64,000 nt of DNA. Source: Magnetococcales bacterium. Lineage in GTDB: Bacteria; Pseudomonadota; Magnetococcia; Magnetococcales; Magnetaquicoccaceae. The notes below the pieces were generated by a model, which was not told the DNA's origin, ran no database searches, and saw only the letters and a list, made by a program, of their open reading frames with translations. The translations under genes and the position numbers were made by a program. The first letter of the stretch is position 1. Every line of letters starts with the position of its first letter. This document shows positions 36,498-44,855 of this stretch, one piece after another. The stretch is from positions 1 through 64,000 of the forward strand of contig JADGBT010000014.1 of NCBI GenBank assembly GCA_015231375.1. The letters are read 5' to 3'.

Positions 36498-37820
36498 TTA
36501 TGGCTTCCGACCATTCTGGACGCGCGGCACGGAGACAAAAAAAGTCGAGCCGCGATCCGGATTGTTCTCCGCCCAGATCCGACCATGGTGCGCCAGGATA
36601 TAAGCCATGCAAATCGGCAATCCCAATCCGGTTCCCCCCGCACCGCTGGCCGTCCGTTTGGACTGGAAATATTTGTCGAAAATGGCGTCACAATCGCTTT
36701 CGGGAATTCCCGGCCCGGTGTCGGACAGGGAAAAGGAGACCTCATGCTCCTCTGCGCAAAACCGAACCGTGAGTGTCGAACCGTTGGGCGAAAACTTGGC
36801 CGCGTTGCCGATCAGATTCTCGAAGACCCGCATCATTTTTCCCGGATCGACTTCCGCCACCAACGCCTGTTCGTCTTGCACCCGCACGTCGATGGTCAGA
36901 CCACGCGCGCTCAGCAGTCCTTCGTAACGTTTGGCGACCTGTCCAAACAATTGATAAAGATTGTCGGATCGGAATTCAAAATCCATCCGTCCCGATTCGA
37001 GTTTGGCCAAATCGAGCACGCTGTTGAGCAGTTCGATCAGATCGGCGTTGGCGTGAAAGGCTTTGAGAAGACGCCGTGGAATGGGGCCCATCCGACCGGT
37101 CAGGAATGGCGCCAAACGGTTTTCCCGGGCAGCGTTTTCCGCCTCGGCGACAAACTGGGCGAAAACAGCCTGGACTTCAGCATCGGAAGGATTCTCGAAT
37201 TCATAATTCTCAAAGCCGAAAGCGTCCAGCGCGAAACCCAGATAACTGCCAATCACATGATTCGGGGTTCTCAATTCGTGTGACATGTTGGTGAACAATT
37301 CGGATTTCGAACGGTTGGCGGCTTCGGCCTTTTCACGGGCTTTCACCAGTTCCCGAATCAGCCGCCACTTGTCGGCCAGCATCAAGGCCATCTGCAACAC
37401 TTCGACCTGATCGAACGGTTTTTTGAGAATCAACCATTGATCCGCCTTGCCCAGTTCGGCGATTTCGGTCCACCCCCGATCGGAATGGGCGGTGCAGAAA
37501 ATGATCTGCACACTGTTGTCGATGGTAAAAGCCAAACGGGCCGTTTCCAATCCATCGATTCCGGACATGCGCATATCGATGAAGGCAACCGCATACTGTC
37601 GATTCTCCAGGACCGCTTCGCGAATCCGGTGCAGCCCCTCTTCGCCACTGTTGGCGTAATCGATTTCAAAATGCATTCTGGGCAGGGGCGCCTTGCCGAA
37701 CAGTGCCGCCTCGTCATCCAGAAGATCGTCGCTGGGTTGATTGATCTGGACCAGAGCCTTCTTGATCGCCTGGTAAATCACGGGTTGATCGTCAATGACG
37801 ATGATTCTTGCCGTATTCAT
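36498..37820 (-). CDS. REC-histidine kinase with an enlarged dimerisation domain
   Basis: About 440 residues, soluble. A receiver comes first (IIVIDDQP, Asp in VAFIDMRMSGIDG, ILKKPFD). HisKA has the H-box SHELRTPNHVIG but carries an insertion of about 40 residues before the second helix (LIELLNSVLDLAKLE). HATPase is complete (GNAAKFS, DTGPGIPE, GGTGLGLPI). The start is ATG 37820 (GAGAGG 9 nt upstream) or ATG 37826. The gene overlaps the upstream kinase by about 30 nt, so the two are coupled and probably work as a pair. Confidence 0.87.
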   Translation of the reverse strand: MNTARIIVIDDQPVIYQAIKKALVQINQPSDDLLDDEAALFGKAPLPRMHFEIDYANSGEEGLHRIREAVLENRQYAVAFIDMRMSGIDGLETARLAFTIDNSVQIIFCTAHSDRGWTEIAELGKADQWLILKKPFDQVEVLQMALMLADKWRLIRELVKAREKAEAANRSKSELFTNMSHELRTPNHVIGSYLGFALDAFGFENYEFENPSDAEVQAVFAQFVAEAENAARENRLAPFLTGRMGPIPRRLLKAFHANADLIELLNSVLDLAKLESGRMDFEFRSDNLYQLFGQVAKRYEGLLSARGLTIDVRVQDEQALVAEVDPGKMMRVFENLIGNAAKFSPNGSTLTVRFCAEEHEVSFSLSDTGPGIPESDCDAIFDKYFQSKRTASGAGGTGLGLPICMAYILAHHGRIWAENNPDRGSTFFVSVPRVQNGRKP

Positions 37821-39756
37821 CTTCATGTTCCTCTCTTCTCACAGGAAGCTGAAGTGTGAAAGTCGCTCCTGAACCGATACCGGGGCAGCTTACCGTCAAT
37901 CCTCCACCAAGTTCCCGGGCCGAACACGCGGCACTGTACAGACCAAATCCGTGTCCCCCTGATTTTGTCGTGAACCCTTCCTTGAAAAGATGAGGGAGAT
38001 TCTCCGCTGCGATGCCGCACCCGTTGTCGGAAACGATGATCCAGACATGGTGCGGATCGCTGCGGAGTTGAATCGAAAGCACCGCCCTGCCATCGTTTCT
38101 GCTCTTTAAGGCATCACGGGCGTTCCAGATCAGATTGGCGACGATTTGCAACAGTCGTTGTCGATCCAGCACCAGTTCGACAATCGAAGCATTGAAATCC
38201 CGCTCCACCGTGATGAAATGACGCTCGAACGAATAGGCATTCATCGCCAAAAGCTGATCGATGATCTCCGCGATATTGACCGACTCCATCTCCCCCGAAG
38301 AGCGACGCGCGAGCGCCTGCTGGCTGCTGATCAGTTTTGAAACCGCATCGCTCCCGGCCACCACCAGATTCGCCTCGTTGAGCAGATTGGCCCGCTCTTC
38401 CACCAGATGCGCCGACAAACGCCCCAGATAGCCCAACACTTTTCTGCCCTGCGCGTCGGTGGTGAGAAATCGGATCTGTTCATCCTCAGGCCGATCAAGC
38501 ATTTTGGCCACATCCACCAACCGGCTCAATCGCGATCCCCGCAGCCCTTCCACCAGAATCTGCACCCCCACCACCACCGGAACCAGCAAATTCCCGACAT
38601 TGTGCAAGACGCCATTGGCGATGGCCGCCATGCTGGAGCCCCGTTCGGCTTCCAGCAGTTCCCGGTTGAGCCTTTCGATCCGTTCCCGGGTCTCCCGTTC
38701 CTCCGCCACGTCCCGGACCACCGCGATATAATGTTTGTCGCCGCCGAGATAAAACTCCCGCACACGGATTTCGATCATGATCTCCGCGCCATCCTTGCGC
38801 ATGGCGTGCAGTTCACGTTTGAGATCGACCACCTGTGTCCTGTGAACTTCCAATTGTTCGGCAAGATGATCCTCATACGATTCACGCTGCGCCAATGGCA
38901 GCAGCATGCTGACGCTCTGATCGGAGACCTCTTTCTCGGTCCAACCAAAGATGCGTTCCGCCATGGTGTTGAAATGGGTGATCAACCCCTTGCCGTTGAT
39001 GACGACGATGCCATCGGCCATATTCTCGAACAACACCCGGTACAGGGTTTCCGCATGGCGCCGTCTCTCCTTCTCCCGCGCCAACTGCCAGATGATCGGA
39101 CGGGTGATCCGAATGATATGAAGCCCTCCCATGGCGGTCACACAAAAAGCCAGCAGAAACGTGAAGGCCGAAGCAACGAGAAACGGTCTGCGGATTTCGG
39201 CCAGATCGATCTTGGCCACCACGCCCAATCCCAGTTCCGGCACATATTCGTAACCGGCCAACACCATTTCGCCGCGATAGTCGTGACCGATGATCGTACC
39301 CGACTCCCCCTTCATCGCCAGATGCATCGGCGAACCCATCCGTTGATCTTGCGGCAACACAAGCGGAGCCAGCACTTCATCGTGCCGCATGCGCAGCAGA
39401 AGTTCCGTGAACCCCTCGGCATTCTTGTGTCCGATCGCGAGTTCCTGCGTGAGCAGTGGCCAGGGGGTTTCCTGGTGCGCCGCGACCACCTCTTGCAGGA
39501 TTTCCCGGATCCGATTCTCTTTGTTCAAAACCGAATAGGTGTCTTCCAGTGCGTTGAGACTGCGCAACAACGCCACTTCGCTGCGGGTGAGCGTGACCAG
39601 TTGATTGCCAATCTGTTCAAAGGCGGCGTTGTAGAGAAAGCCGATGGCCAGGAGGGTCACGATCAAGGCCACACCGGCGACCATCACCACCAGCTTGGCA
39701 AGATCACGCTTGCTGGCATGTTGCAACATGACCGTTGGTTTCGAGTGTTCGAGCAT
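37792..39756 (-). CDS. Cache-like/PAS sensor histidine kinase of the HNVGN type
   Basis: 654 residues. Two membrane helices (about 20-40 and 185-205) flank an extracytoplasmic sensor. That sensor resembles the second half of a Cache domain (GTIIGHDYRGEMVLAGYEYVPELGLGVVAKID). A PAS domain follows (VLFENMADGIVVINGKG). The kinase core uses the variant H-box NGVLHNVGNLL, and the HATPase has IWNARDAL and KSGGHGFGLYSAA. ATG 39756 follows GGAGAGG by 9 nt; the frame upstream to 40032 is not protein-like. It is the promoter-proximal gene of the seven-gene minus-strand cluster and probably its main membrane sensor. Confidence 0.85.
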   Translation of the reverse strand: MLEHSKPTVMLQHASKRDLAKLVVMVAGVALIVTLLAIGFLYNAAFEQIGNQLVTLTRSEVALLRSLNALEDTYSVLNKENRIREILQEVVAAHQETPWPLLTQELAIGHKNAEGFTELLLRMRHDEVLAPLVLPQDQRMGSPMHLAMKGESGTIIGHDYRGEMVLAGYEYVPELGLGVVAKIDLAEIRRPFLVASAFTFLLAFCVTAMGGLHIIRITRPIIWQLAREKERRRHAETLYRVLFENMADGIVVINGKGLITHFNTMAERIFGWTEKEVSDQSVSMLLPLAQRESYEDHLAEQLEVHRTQVVDLKRELHAMRKDGAEIMIEIRVREFYLGGDKHYIAVVRDVAEERETRERIERLNRELLEAERGSSMAAIANGVLHNVGNLLVPVVVGVQILVEGLRGSRLSRLVDVAKMLDRPEDEQIRFLTTDAQGRKVLGYLGRLSAHLVEERANLLNEANLVVAGSDAVSKLISSQQALARRSSGEMESVNIAEIIDQLLAMNAYSFERHFITVERDFNASIVELVLDRQRLLQIVANLIWNARDALKSRNDGRAVLSIQLRSDPHHVWIIVSDNGCGIAAENLPHLFKEGFTTKSGGHGFGLYSAACSARELGGGLTVSCPGIGSGATFTLQLPVRREEHEDEYGKNHRH

Positions 39757-40105
39757 CGATGACATCCTCTCCACACGGCAAGGCGCAGACGATGATGAAG
39801 GTGATTTTCCAGGTGACGGGTCGTCTCGTTCCGTCCGGGATGGAACCGGTCGAAGCGTCGATGGCCCACGCCCTGTCGGGAGAAACCACCCCTTCGGTTG
39901 TCCGACCATAAAAAGCCGCCGGGTCTTCCTGAACTGTGTTTGCTCGCATCCATCATCGTCAAACCCGTTGAGTGGATATACAGAGCTCATCACAGGACGA
40001 ACAAAGATTTCAATACCGGCACGACTGGACAACCCGAAACAAAAGCATCAAGGCATGACAGAATAAATCCTGGCATCTTGCGATCCATCCGGAATTCCTC
40101 ATGCG

Positions 40106-40124
40106 CCTTGAGATAGACTCAAGG
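40106..40124. repeat. 7-bp hairpin in the kinase-cluster leader
   Basis: CCTTGAG (40106-40112) and CTCAAGG (40118-40124) enclose a 5-nt loop. The position is in the presumed untranslated leader of the minus-strand kinase transcript. Confidence 0.5.
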
Positions 40125-40181
40125 ACGCCACGCAAACCGATGATCCTGGTATGCATTTGGCATTATTCTGGCATTCGATCC

Positions 40182-40210
40182 AAATAGAATCCACAGTCAG
40201 GATTCTATTT
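40182..40210. repeat. 11-bp perfect inverted repeat in the AT-rich gap
   Basis: AAATAGAATCC (40182-40192) pairs perfectly with GGATTCTATTT (40200-40210) across a 7-nt loop. It lies about 20 nt downstream of the candidate minus-strand promoter, where it could be an operator or an attenuator. Confidence 0.6.
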
Positions 40211-40422
40211 TCATTTAATTAGTGATTTTATTCTCTCTGCAATCGCACCATTCTGTCAATCCATTTCATATAAAAAAACGTACCGGAACTGCCCATTCAG
40301 GTTCAACTCAATTTGTATTAACAGTCATAAATCAACAACCATAAGAAAATAACGAAATCCAGAATATAAAAATATAAGTAATAATTGTATGTAAAGATAT
40401 AGATTTTCGCGCCCATGCTCCA

Positions 40423-40740
40423 TCACACAAAATCAAACAATTCATCCAGTTTCGACAGTTTCAGGATATTCGACACCCGCAAGGGGACATTGACCAGACT
40501 GATATTGGCCGCCGCATCACCGGCATGTTTGCGCAAGATCAGCAACATGCCGATGCCCCCGCTATCGATGGCGCTGACTTCGGAAAAATCCAGCACATAA
40601 TGGGTATTGGCAGGACAGGTGTAATAAGACTCGCGAAATTCCCGGCGGAGACTGTGGGTAAAAGCCCCCCGGATGGCAATGCGCACGTCACGACTGGTCC
40701 GTTTCACCAGGATGCTACCACTTGCCAGATTCATGTTCAT
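40423..40740 (-). CDS. STAS-domain anti-sigma-factor antagonist-like protein
   Basis: 105 residues forming one STAS domain, with the phosphorylatable serine motif VSAIDSGGIGMLLILRKH and the N-terminal strand GSILVKRTSRDVRIAIRGAF. Such proteins bind partner-switching kinases or anti-sigma factors, or act in chemosensory-type complexes. No RsbW-like kinase is adjacent, so the partner is elsewhere. The start MNMNLASG has a weak ribosome site (GGAGG 13 nt upstream). It lies 9 nt after a small unknown gene on the same strand. Confidence 0.87.
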   Translation of the reverse strand: MNMNLASGSILVKRTSRDVRIAIRGAFTHSLRREFRESYYTCPANTHYVLDFSEVSAIDSGGIGMLLILRKHAGDAAANISLVNVPLRVSNILKLSKLDELFDFV

Positions 40741-40749
40741 GCGACCCGA

Positions 40750-40971
40750 TCATCCTCCGTCGTCGATCCTTCCCGGCCACCCTTTCCACCGCTCCGTTCC
40801 TGATGGTGGCCGGAAGATCATACAACCCTCCTGGTCCAATCGTAAACCGTCGCAAAAAAAACGCCCCTTGTCAAACGAAACCAGGCGGTCCGTGTACGGC
40901 AAACCAAAAAATGAAGGATGCAATTCCTCCAGGATTGGACTAAAATAAAATGCGTCGTCAGTTTTCATCAT
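40750..40971 (-). CDS. Small protein of unknown function upstream of the STAS gene
   Basis: 73 residues (MMKTDDAFYFSPILEELHPSFFGLPYTD...). No family, signal peptide or membrane segment is recognised. The case for a real gene is a good ribosome site (AGAGGTG about 3-6 nt before the two adjacent ATGs), placement 9 nt ahead of the STAS gene, and a position that uses the gap fully. It is aromatic- and acid-rich in the first half and basic near the end. Its 5' end lies 44 nt from the divergent hybrid kinase start, so the two transcripts share a short promoter region. Confidence 0.55.
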   Translation of the reverse strand: MMKTDDAFYFSPILEELHPSFFGLPYTDRLVSFDKGRFFCDGLRLDQEGCMIFRPPSGTERWKGWPGRIDDGG

Positions 40972-41015
40972 TCGCACCTCTTTATACATGTTCATTCATC
41001 CACAGAGTGCGCAAC

Positions 41016-44000
41016 ATGGAATCAAGACGGTTCATTCGCTGGTTGTGGCTGGCATTGCTGCTGATCAACCTGATGATGGCAGGTCTGGCGGCTTTCACGC
41101 TCCGGTCGAGTTGGCACACCTATGTCGAAAGTTCCCAAATCTCCACCCAGAATCTGGCGCTGATGCTGGAACGCGAGATCGTCAGCCTGATCGCCAGCGT
41201 GGACCTCTCCTTGTTGTCGATGAGCGACGAATACGCCAAGAAAACGTCCCGGATGGCGTTGCCAGAGGAAAACTGGAACGAACAACTGCGACGCCAGCAT
41301 GCCATTCTGCCTCTGCTGTCCGACCTCGGGGCCGCCAACGCCGAAGGTCTGGTGGTCTGGGGACAAATCGCCAACGACGCCACCCGCACGAATGTCGCGG
41401 ATCACGACTACTTCCTCACGCAGCGCAACCAGCCCAATACCGGCCTGTTCATCTCCTCGCCCATCCTCTCCCAGGAGACCCGACAATGGTCGCTGGTGCT
41501 CTCCCGCCGGTTGAACGCCGCCGATGGCCAGTTCACCGGCATCGTCACCGCAACCGTCTCCCTGAAACTCCTGTACGAACACTTCGGCGCCCTGAAACTG
41601 GGCCAGAACGGCTCGGTCGCCTGGCGCGACGACAAACTGCGACTGATCCTGCGCCACCCGATCCTGCCGGATGGCGTGCAAACCGGACCAACCCGGCTCT
41701 CCGACGACTTCAGGACCGCCTTGGCACGCGATGCCACCCAAGGCAGTTACCGCGCCGGAAACACCAGCATCGATCAGGTGCGACGCTATCACAGTTATCG
41801 ATTCAATCCCCAATACGCCTTCTATATCAATGTCGGCCTCTCCGAAGAGGAGCATTTCGCCGCCTGGCACGATACCTTGCGCTGGACGTGCGGCCTCGTG
41901 GTCTTGTTTCTGCTGGTGACGGTGGCCATGGCCGTCTGGTTGGGACACGGTTGGCGTCTGACTCAACGCGTCATGCTGCGGCAGTCCGAAACCGAAACCG
42001 CCCTGCGTCACGCCTTGTCCCAGGCCAAACAACTGACCGACGCCCTCGATCACACGCCGTCTTACATCTACATCAAAAACGCCCAATCCCAGTATGTCTA
42101 CGGCAACCGCCACACGCTGGAACTGTTCGGATGTTCCGCCGAGGCGCTGATCGGCAGCGACGACAGCCGCTTCTTTCCCCCGGCAACCGTGTCGAGCGTG
42201 AAGGAAGTGGACACACGGGTGCTGAAACAAGGAACCGCCACCCACGCCGAGATCGAAGTGGCCCCGAACACCCCGGAGTGGCGGGTCTACTGGGAACTGA
42301 AACAACCGCTCCGCGACCACAACGGCGACATCTGGGGATTGTGCGGCATTTCCACCGACATCACGGATCGCAAACGGATCGAAAACGCGCTCACCCTCAG
42401 CGAAGAAACCTACCGCGCCCTGTTCGACAACATGCTCAACGGCTTCGCCCTGCACGAGATCCTGGTGGACGACGCCGGTCAACCACGGGATTACCGTTTT
42501 CTGGAGATCAATCAGGCGTTCACCCACATGACCGGCCTGCAAGCGGCCAACGTGGTCGGACGCACCGTGCTGGAAATCATGCCCCGTACCGAACCGTTCT
42601 GGATCGAAACCTATGGCCGGGTGGCCCTGAACCGTCAGGCAACCCGTTTTCAGAACTACTCGCAAGAGACGGGCAAATTTTTCGAGGTGTTCGCTTACAG
42701 CCCCCGGGAACGCCAGTTCGCCACCATTTTCGAAGACATCACCGAACGCAAACAGGCCGAAGCCACCATCCTGCGTGAAAAACACATTCAGGAGACCCTG
42801 GCCCGTCTGGCGAAACATTTTCTGGCGTCCCGGGAGGTCGCCATCGAAGAGATCGCGCAACACGTCTTGGACGCCAGTCTGGTGGTGACCGACAGTCCCT
42901 GCGGTTATGTCAACGAGGTCGATCCCCAGACCGGACTTGCGGTCAATCGGGCCATCACCACCACCTTTCCCCTGTGCGCGGAGTTCATACAGCCCATGCC
43001 GTCTCCAGAGGAGACCGGATCCCAACTCTGGGCGCTCGACACGCGCCGCCCGGTGTTGAGCAACACCCCCTGGGAACATCCGGATTTCATCGGCGCTCCG
43101 AACGAGGCGCAGCCGATCCGGCGTCTGCTGTCGGTACCGGTCATCAACGAAAAACATCGGGTCGCCCAGATCGTCGTCATCAACGGACGGCGGGACTACA
43201 CCCCGGACGATACCGTGGCCCTGGAACGCATCGCCAGCCTGTTGGCCATCACCCTGGAACGGGTCAAACTGGAACGCCAGTTGCGCCATGCCGGCAAACT
43301 GGAAGCCATCGGCACCTTGAGCGCCGGCATTGCCCACGATTTCAACAATATACTTGGGATCATCCTGGGATATACCGAAGTCGCTCTGCACACGGTGTCG
43401 CCACAGGAACGGATCCATGGCTTTCTGCAAGAGATCTTCACCGCCGGGGTCCGCGCCAAGGCTCTGGTGGATCAACTCCTGACCTTCAGTCGCAAAAGCG
43501 AATCCCCGCGTCAGCCCGTGCTGCTGTCCGTGCTGGTCAAAGAGGTGATCAAATTCTTCCGGGCTTCGGTCCCCTCCTCCATCGACATCGAATCCAGGAT
43601 CGAAGCGGACGATCTGGTGGTCAATGGCAACGCGGATCAACTGCATCAACTCCTGATGAACCTGTGTACCAATGCCCGCCAGGCGATTCCCGCCGAGCAG
43701 GGAACCATCCGCATCTCCCTGGAACGGGTCCATCTCTCCTCCGAAGAACCGGGAATCCCTCTGGCGGCAGGCGATTATGCGCGACTCCAGGTGCTGGATA
43801 CCGGAATGGGCATCCCCCCGGAGATCCTGGATCACATTTTCGATCCTTTTTTCACCACCAAGGAGATCGGCAAAGGAACCGGACTGGGATTGTCGGTGGT
43901 GCATGGCATCGTGACCAACCATGGAGGCGCTATCCTCGTGACCAGCACACCGGGCACAGGCAGCCTGTTTCGGGTCTATCTGCCCGTGTTGTCCCAGGGC

Positions 44001-44480
44001 GAAAAACGGGAGCTGTCCGCACCCGCAGCGGTTGTACGCAGAACAGGCGTCGGTACCTTGTTGGTGGTGGATGACGAACCACAACTCCTCTCCATTTACC
44101 AGGAACTGCTGTCGAGCCTGGGATACGAGGTGGTCACGGAAACCCGGGCCCAAGCCGCTCTGCGCACCTTTGCCACCAATCCGGAACGCTTCTGCGCGCT
44201 CATCACCGATTACGCCATGCCCCACATGACCGGCATTGAAATGGCTCACCGGGTCAAGGCCATCCGCCCGGATATGCCCATTCTGCTCTGCACCGGTCTG
44301 GGCAGTGACGCCTTCCACACCGCAGACCGGGATGCCGCCATCGACATCGTGCTGCACAAACCGGTTCCGATCGGACATTTTTCGGAAGTTCTGGCCAGAG
44401 TGTTGAACACGCACCAGACCAGCCACCGGACAGGACAAACGCGCGCCACCCCTGCGCAACCAAAACCCGTGGCACGCTGA
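41016..44480 (+). CDS. Large hybrid sensor kinase (Cache-PAS-PAS-GAF-HisKA-HATPase-REC)
   Basis: 1154 residues. Two membrane helices (about 8-28 and 287-310) flank a double-Cache-type sensor (NVADHDYFLTQRNQPNTGLFISSPI, FTGIVTATVSLKLLYEHF). PAS (TPSYIYIKN), a second PAS (FDNMLNGFALHEI) and a GAF-like domain (VVTDSPCGYVNEV, ending DDTVALERIASLLAITLE) follow. HisKA has the AGIAHDFNNILGIILGYTEVAL form. HATPase has DTGMGIPPEILDHIFDPFFTTK. The receiver has VVDDEP, Asp in CALITDYAMPHMTG and HKPVP. AHDFNN kinases often act on their own receiver. ATG 41016 is chosen because the sensor begins there. It is divergent from the STAS pair. Confidence 0.9.
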   Translation: MESRRFIRWLWLALLLINLMMAGLAAFTLRSSWHTYVESSQISTQNLALMLEREIVSLIASVDLSLLSMSDEYAKKTSRMALPEENWNEQLRRQHAILPLLSDLGAANAEGLVVWGQIANDATRTNVADHDYFLTQRNQPNTGLFISSPILSQETRQWSLVLSRRLNAADGQFTGIVTATVSLKLLYEHFGALKLGQNGSVAWRDDKLRLILRHPILPDGVQTGPTRLSDDFRTALARDATQGSYRAGNTSIDQVRRYHSYRFNPQYAFYINVGLSEEEHFAAWHDTLRWTCGLVVLFLLVTVAMAVWLGHGWRLTQRVMLRQSETETALRHALSQAKQLTDALDHTPSYIYIKNAQSQYVYGNRHTLELFGCSAEALIGSDDSRFFPPATVSSVKEVDTRVLKQGTATHAEIEVAPNTPEWRVYWELKQPLRDHNGDIWGLCGISTDITDRKRIENALTLSEETYRALFDNMLNGFALHEILVDDAGQPRDYRFLEINQAFTHMTGLQAANVVGRTVLEIMPRTEPFWIETYGRVALNRQATRFQNYSQETGKFFEVFAYSPRERQFATIFEDITERKQAEATILREKHIQETLARLAKHFLASREVAIEEIAQHVLDASLVVTDSPCGYVNEVDPQTGLAVNRAITTTFPLCAEFIQPMPSPEETGSQLWALDTRRPVLSNTPWEHPDFIGAPNEAQPIRRLLSVPVINEKHRVAQIVVINGRRDYTPDDTVALERIASLLAITLERVKLERQLRHAGKLEAIGTLSAGIAHDFNNILGIILGYTEVALHTVSPQERIHGFLQEIFTAGVRAKALVDQLLTFSRKSESPRQPVLLSVLVKEVIKFFRASVPSSIDIESRIEADDLVVNGNADQLHQLLMNLCTNARQAIPAEQGTIRISLERVHLSSEEPGIPLAAGDYARLQVLDTGMGIPPEILDHIFDPFFTTKEIGKGTGLGLSVVHGIVTNHGGAILVTSTPGTGSLFRVYLPVLSQGEKRELSAPAAVVRRTGVGTLLVVDDEPQLLSIYQELLSSLGYEVVTETRAQAALRTFATNPERFCALITDYAMPHMTGIEMAHRVKAIRPDMPILLCTGLGSDAFHTADRDAAIDIVLHKPVPIGHFSEVLARVLNTHQTSHRTGQTRATPAQPKPVAR

Positions 44481-44855
44481 CACACGCGCTTCGGTGACTG
44501 GCCGAACCCCGGAAACGACGCACCACCGCTCCTGGCCATCCGGGCGCGCGCCACACGCGTTGCGTGCATTCGTTTCGGTCATCAGATGATGGGAACGATC
44601 GCGCAAACGTGACGCATGGAGGGTTGGGTAACGGACACGATTCATGATAAACTGATGCGTCACGTCATGGATTAACGAACGGCCATCAAAACGCCAATCA
44701 ACATCCGATCCTGTGTCCGGCGACTCAACCGGTCACGCATCCGTCGGCGCAACCGGTGGCCCCCGCAGGCAGCCGTTGTCATGGTGATGTCCGTACCACC
44801 CGCAACCGGTGCTTTCTTCTTCAAAGAGTATGGACGCGCATCAAGGCATATCATC
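44481..44855. promoter_or_regulatory. Gap before the MBL-hemerythrin fusion gene, with a long-spaced inverted repeat
   Basis: No gene is supported. CGTGACGCAT (44608-44617) and ATGCGTCACG (44655-44664) form a perfect 10-bp inverted repeat 37 nt apart, near the midpoint of the gap. A GGCGCGCGCC block lies around 44543. The gap must include the promoter of the downstream fusion gene; no canonical promoter elements were clear. Confidence 0.4.

Larger units (their letters stand above)
39757..40422. promoter_or_regulatory. AT-rich intergenic region upstream of the kinase cluster
   Basis: From about 40130 to 40420 the sequence is far more AT-rich than its surroundings and holds no supported gene. 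On the minus strand a perfect TTGACA (40259-40254) lies 18 nt from GAGAAT (40235-40230), a moderate promoter candidate for the leftward kinase cluster. Two perfect inverted repeats lie between that promoter and the first gene. Short frames at 39684-40066 are noise. Confidence 0.45.

Noticed and set aside
40130-40420. AT-rich island as a replication origin or mobile-element edge
   Set aside because: No DnaA-box series, iterons, integrase, transposase or terminal repeats were found; a promoter region is the simpler reading.
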